Shown: positions 9,646-20,103, counted from the first letter of the stretch. The stretch: 64,000 nucleotides of DNA from Caballeronia sordidicola (GCF_001544455.2 NZ_FCOC02000005.1:124001-188000); one strand, 5' to 3'. Notes: generated by a model not told the origin, from the letters alone. Program-made: numbers and translations.

Positions 9646-11376
9646 TCAGTACCGCAATTGCGATTGACCGCATACGGGCGGCAGGCCGTGAATGGTGCTC
9701 GCGCCGATCTGCGCGCCCAATAGCTGGAGCACAGGCACGAGGATCAGGTCGAGCGCGTTGAGAACGGGCATCAGCAGGTTGAGCACCACACCGAGCACGC
9801 TTCCCAACAACGTGCCGATGGGAAGCGGGATGAGGCCTAGCAGATTCGGCGTCAAGCCGTTCCTGGAAATCGTTGCCGCCAGCGAGGAAAGCGCGTAGCC
9901 CAATACATGACCCGCGTTGTTCGAATTCACGGTCTGGTAATCGTCTGCATTCCCGACGATTCCATCGAACGTCAATGTCGACGCGCTCCCAGCGGGGACG
10001 ACGGCGGGAATCGCCGCGCCTGTGGTGATGGTCAGGAGCGGCAGCGCGTTCACGAGTGTTGCCGGCGACGTACAACTAAATGGCGCGGACGCGGACATGT
10101 TGGCAGGCGCATCGCCCACGCATATATTGGCAATGCCTGGCTGAACACCGACCACGCTGTTGCTCGCCGCCGCGGTCGATGCGCACCGCGTCGACTGCAA
10201 CCAAGCGGTTCCGGGCGCCACTTCCAGATAGATCGGCAGGCTTACCAGATAACCCGATGCGGGACCAAGACTGACATTGATAAACGCCCTGACCTGCGCC
10301 GACCGCGCGACCGTGCGCCATGCGCCCGACGGCGTTGTCCCCGCCTCGCCCACAGCCAGCACTGGCGGCTGGATCACCTGGATCTGCAGCGTGGCGCTGG
10401 CAACGCCCAGGTTGAGACCCGTCGCCACATTCGCCGCCGACTTTCCCGCTTGCGCAACCTCGGCCGCGACCATCAATGCGTCGAACGGACTGATGGTCGC
10501 GTGCAAGGCGGATTGTGTATCGGCGAGACCAACCTGCAGCAAGCCCGCTGCGCCGTTCACCGCGCCCAGCGCCAATTTGGCCGAACCGGGGATATTCGCG
10601 TTGACGACAGTCTGCAGCGCACCCAGCGCCGCCGACAGATTCGCGTTCACCACATGCGTGTTCTGCAGCGCCGTGAGCATCAGCCGTGCGAGTTGCGCCG
10701 CAGTGAGATTCATCGCGAGCAACTGATCCACGCTCCCGACACCCGCCGCGGCGACCAGATCGCCGATCTCGATGCGCGATTGCGCGAGTCCCGCATATCC
10801 CAGCGCCGATATCTGCAACGCATTGATATTCGTCCCCAGCATGGCGTTCAGCAGTGCGGTAATCACGGCCGGATCGACACTTGCGGTCGTCGTTCCAATA
10901 CTGAACGCGCCCACGTTCACGGCCTGCGCAAGCGCGGTCGCCGTGAGCACGCGCCCGGGGCCCAGAAAGAAATACGGTACTTGCCTGGTCACTGTCACCT
11001 GCACTGCGTTGACGGGCGTCGCCGCGCCCGCAAAGAATTTCGGGCCGCCGTACCGGGTTGGATCCCAGCGGCCGCATACCGTGGTAATGGTGTTGCCCGA
11101 TCCCGAGGCCACGAAACCGTTCACGCCGGCACTGCCAGCCGCGGTCGTGGGTGCACGGGAACACGCATCATCGATTACTTGCGCCCCTGCGCTCGCTGCA
11201 AGATCCGCCACGCTTTGCAATGCGCGCTGCTGAAAGAACACATTGCCGACATCGATCGCACCCAGCGCCGCGACCGCCACGACCAGCCAGATCGCGGCGA
11301 GCACGCTCGCAACCCCGCGCTCGCGCGTGCGTCCGCGCAATGTCCGGTCAACAGGTGCCATCGATACACGGCGCAT
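9646..11376 (-). CDS. tadG: Tad pilus-assembly protein TadG
   Basis: Pilus-assembly or minor-pilin-like protein of the Tad system, anchored in the inner membrane by an N-terminal helix. The product has 576 residues from the ATG at 11376, which lies one base after the upstream stop; ATG at 11361 is an alternative. The TadE/G-type segment [19 protein letters not shown] is followed by [18 protein letters not shown], typical of TadG. It lacks the Glu at position +5 after Gly that cleavable prepilins carry, so processing by TadV is uncertain. A long Ala/Gly/Val-rich extracytoplasmic region ends in a hydrophobic stretch ([20 protein letters not shown]). Confidence 0.8.
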   Translation of the reverse strand: MRRVSMAPVDRTLRGRTRERGVASVLAAIWLVVAVAALGAIDVGNVFFQQRALQSVADLAASAGAQVIDDACSRAPTTAAGSAGVNGFVASGSGNTITTVCGRWDPTRYGGPKFFAGAATPVNAVQVTVTRQVPYFFLGPGRVLTATALAQAVNVGAFSIGTTTASVDPAVITALLNAMLGTNINALQISALGYAGLAQSRIEIGDLVAAAGVGSVDQLLAMNLTAAQLARLMLTALQNTHVVNANLSAALGALQTVVNANIPGSAKLALGAVNGAAGLLQVGLADTQSALHATISPFDALMVAAEVAQAGKSAANVATGLNLGVASATLQIQVIQPPVLAVGEAGTTPSGAWRTVARSAQVRAFINVSLGPASGYLVSLPIYLEVAPGTAWLQSTRCASTAAASNSVVGVQPGIANICVGDAPANMSASAPFSCTSPATLVNALPLLTITTGAAIPAVVPAGSASTLTFDGIVGNADDYQTVNSNNAGHVLGYALSSLAATISRNGLTPNLLGLIPLPIGTLLGSVLGVVLNLLMPVLNALDLILVPVLQLLGAQIGASTIHGLPPVCGQSQLRY

Positions 11377-11377
11377 C

Positions 11378-11785
11378 TCAGTACTGCGCTCCAGTCCCGC
11401 TAGAACCACTGGACCCGCCACCCACCGTACCCACCGACGAATCGAGATGCTCCGGAATCGGATGATCGAAGGACTTGAGGTAACGCCGGTACGCCGCATC
11501 GGCTTCAGCGCCAAGCATCGGTTGCGCAGGCGCGGCGACACGGCCGTCGCGCTGGATTGCCAGCCACGCAATGGTCGAGTCGCCTATGCGCGTTGCCGGC
11601 AATGGCACCGCTGTTGCATGCCTTGGCTGTGCTTGTGCCTGAATTTCAGGCTGTGATTGGGTCGTCAACGGTGTCTGCTCCTGCAACTGGGTTTGCGCGC
11701 AAACGCGCGACGCGACCGGCAGCACGCTGAACACCACCCATGCAAACGTGACCGCGCTGCACCGCAGCGCCCGGATCTTTCTCAT
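11378..11785 (-). CDS. DUF3613 protein in tad operon
   Basis: Small exported protein of 135 residues; an upstream in-frame extension is possible but ATG at 11785 has a strong AAGGAG ribosome site. A signal peptide covers about residues 1-30 (core FAWVVFSVLPVASRVCA). A Gln-rich linker follows, then the conserved segment RRYLKSFDHPIPEHLDS near the C-terminus, the hallmark of DUF3613, a family found in tad loci of Burkholderia relatives. Its role in pilus biogenesis is unknown. The gene sits between tadD and tadG, ten bases after tadD. Confidence 0.75.
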   Translation of the reverse strand: MRKIRALRCSAVTFAWVVFSVLPVASRVCAQTQLQEQTPLTTQSQPEIQAQAQPRHATAVPLPATRIGDSTIAWLAIQRDGRVAAPAQPMLGAEADAAYRRYLKSFDHPIPEHLDSSVGTVGGGSSGSSGTGAQY

Positions 11786-11795
11786 AGCTTTCTCC

Positions 11796-12710
11796 TTATC
11801 GCGCAACCATTTGCGCTTGCTTAACGGGTCGTTCGGATACCTCATTACCTAATGTTTGGGTTAGCGGCAATTGCGCGTTAAGCAGCGATTCGACGGTCTG
11901 GTGCGCGCGCGACACGGGTACGTACGCTCGCTCGGTCGTCGCGGCGGCAACGGTCGCGGCTCGCGCGCGCGAGGCTTGCCCGGCAGCGGCGTTGATTCGC
12001 TGCGCGTCCGTACGGATCGCCTGCTGGACTTCCGGCGAGAATTTTTGCTGCGCAATCAGTCCTTGCGCCGCGGCTGATTGCCCGTCGACCAGCAGAAACA
12101 GCGCAACGTTGCTCAGGATCTTGAGGTTGCCTTGCGCGAGTTCCGCAGCCTTCATGAGCGGCACGCGGGCCCCGGCGATATCGCCCAGACGCAAGCGGGC
12201 GTATGCGAGGTCGGACAGCGTAAGCGCGTCCGTGGGCTGGAGGCGCGAAGCAGTATCGAACGATTCAGATGCCTTGGCGAAATCGCCCGCGCTTCCGGCA
12301 AGCAGCCCGATCCCACGATACCCACGCGCCGCCAGCGGTGTGTCCATGAGCTTCATATAAGCAGCCGCGCTCGCCTGCGCCTGGTCTGTCTGACGCAATG
12401 CGTCGGCGCGCAGCAAGACCGTATCGGGCGTGGATCCATATTGCTTTTCATAGGCATCGATATGGGCGAGCGACGCGTAGAACAAGCCCTGCGACTGCAT
12501 ACGGTCGATCAGCGCGAGATACATGCCGGGCGAATCGGGCGCGTCCGCTTTCTGCTGCAACTGGCGCAACGCAGCCTCGCGCTCGGCCTGGATGCCTACG
12601 CCATAGCCGCTCTCCATCTTCGATGCACAGCCGGCCAGCGCGGTCAACGCAACGCAGGCGGCGATCAGGGTCAAAGCGCGCACACGCGGCTCGATTGCGG
12701 TCGTTTTCAT
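11796..12710 (-). CDS. tadD: TadD-like TPR lipoprotein
   Basis: Predicted outer-membrane lipoprotein with tetratricopeptide repeats, proposed in Tad systems to act as pilotin or assembly factor for the secretin. The product has 304 residues. The lipobox is ALTALAGC with the modified Cys at residue 28. TPR-like helical pairs cover about residues 60-220 (LIDRMQSQGLFYASLAHID, GYRGIGLLAGSAGDFAKA, LSDLAYARLRLGDIAGARV). The C-terminal 80 residues are Ala/Thr-rich and probably unstructured. It lies 30 bases downstream of tadC in the same operon. Confidence 0.85.
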   Translation of the reverse strand: MKTTAIEPRVRALTLIAACVALTALAGCASKMESGYGVGIQAEREAALRQLQQKADAPDSPGMYLALIDRMQSQGLFYASLAHIDAYEKQYGSTPDTVLLRADALRQTDQAQASAAAYMKLMDTPLAARGYRGIGLLAGSAGDFAKASESFDTASRLQPTDALTLSDLAYARLRLGDIAGARVPLMKAAELAQGNLKILSNVALFLLVDGQSAAAQGLIAQQKFSPEVQQAIRTDAQRINAAAGQASRARAATVAAATTERAYVPVSRAHQTVESLLNAQLPLTQTLGNEVSERPVKQAQMVAR

Positions 12711-12740
12711 GACATGGCTCTCTCGAACATTTCGTCTATA

Positions 12741-13745
12741 TCATTTGTGCATGGAAGACAGCGAATGAAACACGGCGATAAACCCCGGCCCCGCCGTCAC
12801 GATCAAAAGCGCTGGCAGCAATGTCAGCACCATCACGCCGGTCATCTTTACGGTGAGCGCGCCGATCCGTTCACGCAGCGTCGCGCGGCGCGATTCGCGC
12901 AACCGGTCGCCAAACTGGCGCAGCGGTTCTTGCACGGCGCCGCCGTGTTTGTCCACCTGGATCACGAGACGCATCACCGCCGTCAGGTCGTCGTTTTCAT
13001 AACTGCTCGAAAGACGGTGCAACGACTGCTCACGCGTGCGCCCAGTATTGAATTGCCGCTGCGCTAGTGCCAGTTCCCCGGACATCACGGGGAGCACGGT
13101 CGAAAAATCACTGGTCATGACCTGCAGGGTTTGATCGAGGGACAAGCCCACGCCCTGAAGCAGGCGCAACAGGTCGACGAACATGGGCAACTCCCTCGCG
13201 ACCGCTCGCTGACGCGCTTTCGCGCGCCTCTGCAAAAGCCACTTCGGCGACATGAAACCGGCGGCAAAGGCACAGAACACCCATATCGCAAGGTGTGGCT
13301 CACCGCTGCGCCAAACGAATACCAGCAGTGGCGACAGCGCAGCGCAGCCGATGCGCGCCGCCAAGAAACGCGCACGCGCCCTGACATCGAGAAAACCACA
13401 GCGTTCCAGCATGCGGCGATCTTCGTCCGCGACAACGGTTTTTCCCAGTGACGTATCCAGCCATCGTGCAGCGTTACGATTGAAGGCATCGGCAAAGCGC
13501 GACAAATGCGTGGACCTGGAATCTTTCCTTTCTTCCGATATTTTGGAATCCTTTCTTTCTATCGGTTCTGGCATGGCGGCGCGTGCAGCGGCAGCCGCGC
13601 GTGCCGCACGCTGATCAAGCGCGTGATCGAGCGTACGTACGCCTCGACGTCTCGCGCCAAGACCTGCGAAAAGAAGCGCCCCCAGCGCTGCGCATCCGGC
13701 GGATGCAAGCGTCAGCGCCACAGCAAATAGCGTGTCGACATCCAT
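12741..13745 (-). CDS. tadC: Tad inner-membrane platform protein TadC
   Basis: Type II secretion F (T2SF) domain protein that, with TadB, forms the inner-membrane platform on which the TadA ATPase acts. The product has 334 residues, starting at ATG 13745. A membrane helix lies at the N-terminus (LFAVALTLASAGCAALGALL), further segments at about 125-165, and a pair near the C-terminus (MVLTLLPALLIVTAGPGFIA). The T2SF core includes ELPMFVDLLRLLQGVGLSL and VIQVDKHGGAVQEPLRQF. It starts two bases after tadB ends, so translation is coupled. Confidence 0.9.
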   Translation of the reverse strand: MDVDTLFAVALTLASAGCAALGALLFAGLGARRRGVRTLDHALDQRAARAAAAARAAMPEPIERKDSKISEERKDSRSTHLSRFADAFNRNAARWLDTSLGKTVVADEDRRMLERCGFLDVRARARFLAARIGCAALSPLLVFVWRSGEPHLAIWVFCAFAAGFMSPKWLLQRRAKARQRAVARELPMFVDLLRLLQGVGLSLDQTLQVMTSDFSTVLPVMSGELALAQRQFNTGRTREQSLHRLSSSYENDDLTAVMRLVIQVDKHGGAVQEPLRQFGDRLRESRRATLRERIGALTVKMTGVMVLTLLPALLIVTAGPGFIAVFHSLSSMHK

Positions 13746-13747
13746 GC

Positions 13748-14764
13748 TCAGTCCTTCAACCGGGCAAGCGAGTAGAGCAGGAAAACGCCGAGCGCCTGCA
13801 GACCGGCCGCCACGAATACCAGGCGTTGACCGAGCGGGTCGGCCCACATCGCGGCGAAGTAACGCGGATTGGAGATAGTCACGAAACCGCCTACCAGAAC
13901 GGGCAGCAAGCCCAGCACCCACGAGGACAAACGTGTCTCGGTTGTAAGCGCAATCAACTCGCGCTCGGCTTGTTCCATGTCGCGCATGAGTCCGGCCATG
14001 CGATCGAGCATGACGTCGGACCGGCCGCCATAACGCACCGATATGCGAAGCACCGAGCCGATCAATTCCAGTTCGCTGATCCGGTACATTTGCGACACAT
14101 GCTTCAGCGCGGCATCGATTTCCACGCCCGAGCGCAACATGCGCGACACACGATCGAGACACTCGCGCAAGGGCGCATCGGTCGTCGCGAGCGCGGCCTG
14201 GAATGCCGCCGGCACGCTGTTGCCGATGATGATCAGGCGCACGATGCCATCGAGGAAAACGGGCAACTGCCGTGTAATACGCTGATAGCGTTTCTGCGCG
14301 CGCCATGAGAGCGCTGCATAAAGACAGAGTGCGCCGAAGACGATGAACCCCACGCCCACGAGCCAATGTGTCCTTGCGCCAATCGCCATGGCGACTGCAA
14401 GAATCAACGTGCCCACGCTCAGTAACAGCGCGCGCGGATTGGCAATGCCCGCGCGGCGCATCAGGTTGCTTGACGCGTGCATCATCCGGTCGCGCCGATT
14501 GCGCAGATACTCGCGAACGCCGTGAGGCGGGCTGCGGGACAGCATCGTTGAAGGCGCGTCGACGCGCGGCCGCTGCACGTGTGCCGCATCGCCACGCGTT
14601 GCGCTCTCCGCCGGGGCCGATCCGTGCGCCGCCGTGACACGCCGGCCGACAAACCGATCCGTCATGGTGCGGTTGCGCGTGTCTTCGGCGCGTTGCCACA
14701 GCAGCAGCGCGAGCGCAGTGCAGATCAACGCGGCGATCAAGGCGATGGCGACCGCGCTAGACAT
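13748..14764 (-). CDS. tadB: Tad inner-membrane platform protein TadB
   Basis: T2SF-domain partner of TadC. The product has 338 residues, starting at the ATG at 14764 that overlaps the end of tadA by eight bases. An N-terminal membrane helix (VAIALIAALICTALALLLW) is followed by a basic linker, two central helices (LLLSVGTLILAVAMAI, VGVGFIVFGALCLYA), the T2SF core RQLPVFLDGIVRLIIIGNS, and a C-terminal pair (SWVLGLLPVLVGGFVTI and LVFVAAGLQALGVFLLYSLA). Order tadA-tadB-tadC is conserved in Tad operons. Confidence 0.9.
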   Translation of the reverse strand: MSSAVAIALIAALICTALALLLWQRAEDTRNRTMTDRFVGRRVTAAHGSAPAESATRGDAAHVQRPRVDAPSTMLSRSPPHGVREYLRNRRDRMMHASSNLMRRAGIANPRALLLSVGTLILAVAMAIGARTHWLVGVGFIVFGALCLYAALSWRAQKRYQRITRQLPVFLDGIVRLIIIGNSVPAAFQAALATTDAPLRECLDRVSRMLRSGVEIDAALKHVSQMYRISELELIGSVLRISVRYGGRSDVMLDRMAGLMRDMEQAERELIALTTETRLSSWVLGLLPVLVGGFVTISNPRYFAAMWADPLGQRLVFVAAGLQALGVFLLYSLARLKD

Positions 14765-16124
14765 TGAATCCCCCGCGCGGGCGTCCGAAGCCAATGCCGA
14801 AATCGTTGTTGAATACCTCGCGCTCGCGCATGTCGCCGCCGAGTGCTTGCCGATACTTCGCCAGCTTCGGCGAACTCGGATGAATGCCGAGCGACACCCA
14901 GTTGTCCTGCTCCTCGCCGCCTTCGAGCAAGACGGGTTCGTATCGGTATAGCTCCTGAGTCGCGACGATGTTGTCCGAGAGACCCGTCACCTCCGTCACG
15001 GACAGGATTCTGCGTCGCCCATTCGACAGCCGGCCGATCTGAACGATGAAATCGATTGCGTTCGCGATCTGACGGCGCAAGCTCGACTCCGTCCCTTGGA
15101 AGCCGGCGAACCCCGCCAGCATCTCCAGCCGGTATAGACATTCGCGCGCTGAACTCGCATGTACGGTGCCCATGGAACCATCGTGGCCCGTGTTCATCGC
15201 CTGCAGCATTTCGAGCACTTCTCCACCGCGAACTTCGCCCACGATGATCCTGTCCGGACGCATGCGCAAAGTGTTGCGCAGGAGGTCGCGAATCGACACG
15301 ACGCCTGCGCCGTCAAAGCCGCCAGGCCGGCTTTCCAGCCGCACCACATGCGGATGATTGAGCGAGAGTTCCGCCGTATCCTCGATCGTCACTACGCGCT
15401 CGTGTTCCGGAATAAAGAACGCGAGCGCATTGAGCAAGGATGTCTTGCCTGAACTCGTTCCGCCGGACACCAGTACGTTGCAGCGCGCCGCAACCGCTGC
15501 GTCGAGCAACGTGCAGATCTCCTGGCTGAACGTACCGTTGGCGAGCAAATCGTCGGGGCGTAAAGGATCGCGGCGAAACTTCCGTATCGATACGACCGGT
15601 CCATCCAGCGACAGTGGTTCGATCACCACGTTGAGGCGGCCGCCATCCGGCAGGCGCGCGTCGACCATGGGATTCGATTCGTCCAGCCGCCGTCCGACAG
15701 GCGCCAGAATGCGCCGTACGATGCGCAGCAAATGCGCGTTGTCGGCGAAGCGCACCGGTATCTTCGCGAGCATGCCGTGACGTGAAACATAAACATCGTC
15801 GAAGCCGTTGATCAGGATGTCTTCAACGGCCGGGTCGGCAAGCAGGTCCTCGATCGGCCCGAAACCCGCCAGTTCCTTGGTCAATGCCTCGGCGACCAGA
15901 CGCACTTCACGTTCGTTCAGCGGGATGCGCCGCAAGCGCACGAAACCGTCCATTTCCAGGTCGACGAATTGCTGGATCGCCTGACGCGACCATCGCCCGA
16001 ATTCCGCGCCGAGTTCCTCGATCCGCGTGAGCAAATGCTCGTGCGCCGCGTTCTTGATGTCCTGGAACTGCTGCGTCTGCGCAAACGAAGTGGCGTCGTC
16101 GGCGAATTCGATGTCTTTTTCCAT
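14757..16124 (-). CDS. tadA: Tad secretion ATPase TadA/CpaF
   Basis: Cytoplasmic hexameric ATPase of the type II/IV secretion family that drives Flp pilus assembly. The product has 455 residues. Walker A is [15 protein letters not shown] in the middle; the Asp box is [12 protein letters not shown]; Walker B is [18 protein letters not shown]; the His box is [13 protein letters not shown]. The N-terminal domain ([30 protein letters not shown]) is typical of CpaF. It ends inside the start of tadB (eight-base overlap) and begins four bases after tadZ ends. Confidence 0.95.
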   Translation of the reverse strand: MEKDIEFADDATSFAQTQQFQDIKNAAHEHLLTRIEELGAEFGRWSRQAIQQFVDLEMDGFVRLRRIPLNEREVRLVAEALTKELAGFGPIEDLLADPAVEDILINGFDDVYVSRHGMLAKIPVRFADNAHLLRIVRRILAPVGRRLDESNPMVDARLPDGGRLNVVIEPLSLDGPVVSIRKFRRDPLRPDDLLANGTFSQEICTLLDAAVAARCNVLVSGGTSSGKTSLLNALAFFIPEHERVVTIEDTAELSLNHPHVVRLESRPGGFDGAGVVSIRDLLRNTLRMRPDRIIVGEVRGGEVLEMLQAMNTGHDGSMGTVHASSARECLYRLEMLAGFAGFQGTESSLRRQIANAIDFIVQIGRLSNGRRRILSVTEVTGLSDNIVATQELYRYEPVLLEGGEEQDNWVSLGIHPSSPKLAKYRQALGGDMREREVFNNDFGIGFGRPRGGFNV

Positions 16125-16127
16125 CGT

Positions 16128-17459
16128 CTATGACCGCTTTATGAAAGTGGAAAGAAGCCGCTTGACGCCCTTCTGCGCATCGGCGGAAGCAATGGGCACT
16201 GTGTCCTCCGGCGCAGGTCCCGATGCGCTCGCGTCCGGTGCGTTACCGTTGCCAAGCCGCACGAGCAGCGCATCGAGCGCGCGTACATACGGATCGCGCA
16301 AGGCCATATCCGCGAGCAACTTGCCCTGGTTCACGGCTCGCCCGAGCGCCTGCGCGCGCGCCGGAAGCACTGCGAGCAAAGGCAACCCGAGCCGCGCGGC
16401 AATCTGCCCCGCGCCGAAGTGCAACGTGTCGTCGAACTTGTTCACGACCAGATTCAGCTTTGACGGCGTATCGGCCTGCATGTCATGCTCGCGCAAGCCT
16501 TCGAGCAATTCCACAGCCGATACCGCCGACGCCACGTTCGGATCGCAGACGAGCCACGCGTCATCCGCTGCGCGCACCATCTGGCTGACGAATTCGAGGT
16601 TCGTGAAACCGCCGAGGTCTACAAGCTGATGATCGAAAAAGGTCCGCAACCGGTTCAGCAGACTCACCGCCGACGCATACGAGACCTCGCGCATGAACGT
16701 GAGGTCGGACGGCAGCGTGGTCAGCGCAAGCCCGCTCGTGTGCCGGCCGAACGCCGTATGCACGAAGGTCTGATCGAAGCGGCGAAGATTGCGCACGGCA
16801 TCGACGAAATTGAACTCGCTGTGTGTATCGAGTAGAACCAGACTGTCGGCGGCCGGAATGCCGAGGTCGATCAATGCCGCCGTCCGCGAAGCCGCGTTAC
16901 CGCGCTTTTGCAGCCTGACCGCGAGATTCGCGGCCAGTGTGCTCACGCCAACGCCAATGCGTGCGCCGAGCAGCACCGTGATCTTGCCGTGACGATTGGG
17001 CGCGCGTCGCGCTTGCGTCGAAAGGCTCGCTTGCTCAAGCAACTGTTTCGTGATCCGTACTGCTTCTTCAGGATTGCCCTCCACATCGATAAAATCCCGC
17101 ACGCCGGCACGCAATGCCGCAATCGCGCTGTCCGAATGCTGCAACGACCCGAGCGCGACGATGATGAATCCGGGGAATGCATCGCGCACGGCGGCGGCCA
17201 TTGCCGTGGCGCTCTCAACGCTTGCCTGCGGTGCTTCGAGCGGCGCATGGCCGAAGTCGATAAACACGAGCTTGGCGCCGAGCGCTGCAATCTTCGGCAC
17301 GAGCGCAACCGGATCGAACGGCGCAGGTTCGATCTGACCCAGCGTCCGGAGTGCGCGGGCGAGCCATGCGCGTCGTCCCGCATCTGCACAGACGCAAGGG
17401 AATCGCATTCGCGGCGCGTGCGTTTCCAGGTCAGTCAAGGAAAGAGCTCTCGCGTTCAT
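16128..17459 (-). CDS. tadZ: Tad localisation protein TadZ/CpaE, P-loop lysine missing
   Basis: MinD/ParA-superfamily protein thought to place the Tad apparatus in the cell. The product has 443 residues from the ATG at 17459. Residues 20-135 form a receiver-like domain (AKLVFIDFGHAPLE, FIIVALGSLQHSD, RAGVRDFIDV). The ATPase-like domain begins near 158 with HGKITVLLGARIGVGVSTLA: the P-loop reads GARIGVGVST, with Val172 where MinD/ParA proteins carry the catalytic Lys, and no deviant upstream Lys is present at the usual place. Nucleotide hydrolysis is therefore doubtful, as in other atypical TadZ proteins. It lies between the secretin and tadA genes. Confidence 0.85.
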   Translation of the reverse strand: MNARALSLTDLETHAPRMRFPCVCADAGRRAWLARALRTLGQIEPAPFDPVALVPKIAALGAKLVFIDFGHAPLEAPQASVESATAMAAAVRDAFPGFIIVALGSLQHSDSAIAALRAGVRDFIDVEGNPEEAVRITKQLLEQASLSTQARRAPNRHGKITVLLGARIGVGVSTLAANLAVRLQKRGNAASRTAALIDLGIPAADSLVLLDTHSEFNFVDAVRNLRRFDQTFVHTAFGRHTSGLALTTLPSDLTFMREVSYASAVSLLNRLRTFFDHQLVDLGGFTNLEFVSQMVRAADDAWLVCDPNVASAVSAVELLEGLREHDMQADTPSKLNLVVNKFDDTLHFGAGQIAARLGLPLLAVLPARAQALGRAVNQGKLLADMALRDPYVRALDALLVRLGNGNAPDASASGPAPEDTVPIASADAQKGVKRLLSTFIKRS

Positions 17460-17522
17460 CGCCCGAATCTCCTCGCATGCCAGCGCGCGGCGGGCACAGT
17501 GCACCCGCGTTGCCGTTGCTCA

Positions 17523-19025
17523 TCATTTCGAAAACCCCGGCGCCGTATCGCTCGACGCGACGCCCCCCAGGAACGAACGCCATACGGGTCCATCGCGCTG
17601 CTCCGCCTGCTCGCCCGGCGTACCGGGCAACGCCGCACCTTTGGCGATCGGCGAGACCAGATGCGGTGTGACGACGATCACCAGTTCGCGATCATTCTGC
17701 GTGTATTGCAAGGTCTTGAAGAACGCGCCGATGATCGGCAGATCGCCGAGCATCGGCACCTTGTCCACGTTCGACATCGTCTCGCGGTCGATCAGGCCGC
17801 CGATTACGTAGCTCTCGCCATCGCCGAGTTCGACCGTCGTATCCGCGCGCCGCGTGGTAATCGCGGGCACCGAAATACCGTTGATGGTCAGCGCGTGCTG
17901 GAAGTCGAGCTGGCTCGCTTCAGGCGCGACCTTTAGCGCAATGCGCTGCGGCCCGAGCACTGTCGGCGTCACCGTCAAGCCAATCCCGTAAGGCTTGTAC
18001 ACGATACTGATCGTGCCCAGCGACTGCGGCACCGGCACCGGAATTTCGCCGCCGGCAAGGAAGCTGGCGCTCTGTCCGGACAGCGCAACGAGCGTCGGCT
18101 CGGCCAGCACGCGCGCCAGATTGTTCGACTCGAGCAAGCTCAGGTTGGCGAAGATGCCGCGCGACCCGAGGTTCACGATCAGATTGAAAGCACTGCTGAT
18201 CGGCGACGTGGACTGAACCTGCAGGTTCGTGGTCGCGCCGCCTGTGTAAGACGTCAGCGACGAAGGCGAGAAGGTCCCGAATGCGAACGCATTGTTTTGC
18301 TTGAAAAGGTTGAAGCCCGCCTCCTTGAGCACGGACTTGCTGAACTCGACCACCTTCACGTCGACCTGGACCACGGGGCTCACCGCTACCGTGGATACAT
18401 CCAGGACGCTTGCGCTCGTGATTCCATTGGCCGATCCGCCGTCCTGTTTTCCGGCGTCTCCTTTCGAGCTGGAACCCGCTGTGTCGTCCGCGTCGGCCGT
18501 GGTCTTGCCGAGCGCGTCACGCGCTACCGCGAGTGCGCGCTGATGCGACTCCACGTTCGCCGCCGACCCGGTAACCGCGGCCGTGCGTCCAAGCACATCG
18601 ACCGTGGGTGTGCCGGCGCCGAGCAACTCGCGTGCAGCTTGCGTGGTGACATGGATCGTATAGGTACGCGGTTGTGCGCGGCCCTTTTCCCACAGCAACA
18701 CGTCGGTGCGGCCCGCGCTTTTTCCAATCAGCAACAAGCCGCTGACGCCTCCACTGCTGTTTTTGAGCCAAAGGACATCGGCGACGCTGGGATCCCCCAC
18801 CGCGACCCGCTGCAACGCGCGCCCAGGCGCTATCTGCCGTTGCGCGCCGACCGCGATTTCCAGCCGGTCCGATTCCGGCCCAGACCCGTTACCCGGGCCA
18901 TGAACGGTTTTCGCGTTCGCGACGTCGGTGCACGCGCAGACGCATAGATGGGCCAGCATGGCAAACAACACTCGCCGCACGCGGTATCCAACCCGTCCCC
19001 GAACAGAATCCCTGGTTTTCTTCAT
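17523..19025 (-). CDS. rcpA: Tad outer-membrane secretin RcpA/CpaC
   Basis: Forms the outer-membrane channel of the Flp pilus. The product has 500 residues from ATG 19025; ATG 19043 is an alternative and neither has a clear ribosome site. A basic signal peptide covers about 1-40. The pilus/BON-like N-domain (QRVAVGDPSVADVLWL, RTDVLLWEKGRAQPRTY) is followed by the secretin core: VQVDVKVVEFSKSVLKEAG, ESNNLARVLAEPTLVALSG, FLAGGEIPVPVPQS, and the C-terminal VDKVPMLGDLPIIGAFF and RELVIVVTPHLVSPI. It lies 80 bases downstream of cpaB. Confidence 0.92.
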   Translation of the reverse strand: MKKTRDSVRGRVGYRVRRVLFAMLAHLCVCACTDVANAKTVHGPGNGSGPESDRLEIAVGAQRQIAPGRALQRVAVGDPSVADVLWLKNSSGGVSGLLLIGKSAGRTDVLLWEKGRAQPRTYTIHVTTQAARELLGAGTPTVDVLGRTAAVTGSAANVESHQRALAVARDALGKTTADADDTAGSSSKGDAGKQDGGSANGITSASVLDVSTVAVSPVVQVDVKVVEFSKSVLKEAGFNLFKQNNAFAFGTFSPSSLTSYTGGATTNLQVQSTSPISSAFNLIVNLGSRGIFANLSLLESNNLARVLAEPTLVALSGQSASFLAGGEIPVPVPQSLGTISIVYKPYGIGLTVTPTVLGPQRIALKVAPEASQLDFQHALTINGISVPAITTRRADTTVELGDGESYVIGGLIDRETMSNVDKVPMLGDLPIIGAFFKTLQYTQNDRELVIVVTPHLVSPIAKGAALPGTPGEQAEQRDGPVWRSFLGGVASSDTAPGFSK

Positions 19026-19105
19026 TTGATATATGGACTGCATTCTGCGTTGTTGCCACACGGTGGCATGGCCCGAACTTCCTCTGGCACGACGTGCGCG
19101 CGGTA

Positions 19106-20071
19106 TTAGTAAGTCAGCTTTTCCCTCCGCGATCCACGAATCACTTCCAGATCATTCGATGCCGCCTGAACCTTCGGCACTCTGGAAACAGACGGGTTGG
19201 GCAATGATCGTGGAGCGATCGGCTGCTGTCTTCCCGGTTGGGTCCCTGCCGCCCCCGCCAGCATCTGTAGCGACAGTCCCGCCGCCCCGCTTTCCCGTGT
19301 TTCATTGGCAATCCTGATCGATTTCAGCAGTGGCGCCATGGCAACCGGTTCCGTGATGTCGTTATCGGTGGGATTGCGCAGCGCCAGCACGAGACGGCCG
19401 GCGCCTTCAGCGAGCGTCAAGGCATCAATATCGGTCGTGCGCACAGCGAGCACCGCAGTTCGTGGGCCCGCTCCAGTATTCGCCCCGCGTGTGGCGTTCG
19501 CCGCCGCATCGCTGCTGTCCGCCGTACCAGGCAGCGTGGCGTCGCCGAAACTCAGCACGCGGACCCTCGACAACAACAGCCGCGCCTGCGTGGCCGACAC
19601 CTCGGCCTGCGCGCCGGGGCCCCCGCCCATATCGCGTTTGAGCATGAAGAAGACATCGACGAAATTGCCCGGCCGCACGCGATTGCCCACGGCGTTGCCC
19701 TCATCGACCCGCACCGCGACCGCCCGTTCGCCGGGTGCGATGGTATCCGCGAGTCCGGTGGAAAGGTTTGCTTCGGCAAGCGCTGTGTGGGCGGCAATCG
19801 GAATGAGCGGCACGCGGCCGATCAACGCGGCGGCGTCGCCGAACTCGCCTGCTCCTCGCAACGCAGCCATCCGCAAGGTCAACGCATCCGCTTCGATAGG
19901 CTTGCCCGCAGGCAGATCCCGCGCGGCGATCACGACGGGGAAACCCGCCTGCCCTTGCGTGACGGCTGGCACGGGAGCCGGTGCGCGGCGCGAGAGCGAC
20001 CAGGCGAAAATGCCGAGCAGCACCGCAAGTCCGAGCAGACCGCCCGCGAGGATACGCGTGATATTGGCCAT
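19106..20071 (-). CDS. cpaB: Flp pilus assembly protein CpaB/RcpC
   Basis: Periplasmic, membrane-anchored partner of the secretin. The product has 321 residues. One N-terminal membrane helix (ILAGGLLGLAVLLGIFAWSL) is followed by a SAF/antifreeze-like domain (FPVVIAARDLPAGKPIEAD) and the RcpC segment (IAPGERAVAVRVDEGNAVG, RPGNFVDVFFMLK, LTLAEGAGRLVLALRNPTD). These are hallmark CpaB motifs. It lies 32 bases after tadE in the same operon. Confidence 0.92.
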   Translation of the reverse strand: MANITRILAGGLLGLAVLLGIFAWSLSRRAPAPVPAVTQGQAGFPVVIAARDLPAGKPIEADALTLRMAALRGAGEFGDAAALIGRVPLIPIAAHTALAEANLSTGLADTIAPGERAVAVRVDEGNAVGNRVRPGNFVDVFFMLKRDMGGGPGAQAEVSATQARLLLSRVRVLSFGDATLPGTADSSDAAANATRGANTGAGPRTAVLAVRTTDIDALTLAEGAGRLVLALRNPTDNDITEPVAMAPLLKSIRIANETRESGAAGLSLQMLAGAAGTQPGRQQPIAPRSLPNPSVSRVPKVQAASNDLEVIRGSRREKLTY

Positions 20072-20103
20072 ATGTGATGGGTCGTTTCGAGATCAGGAGA
20101 CGC

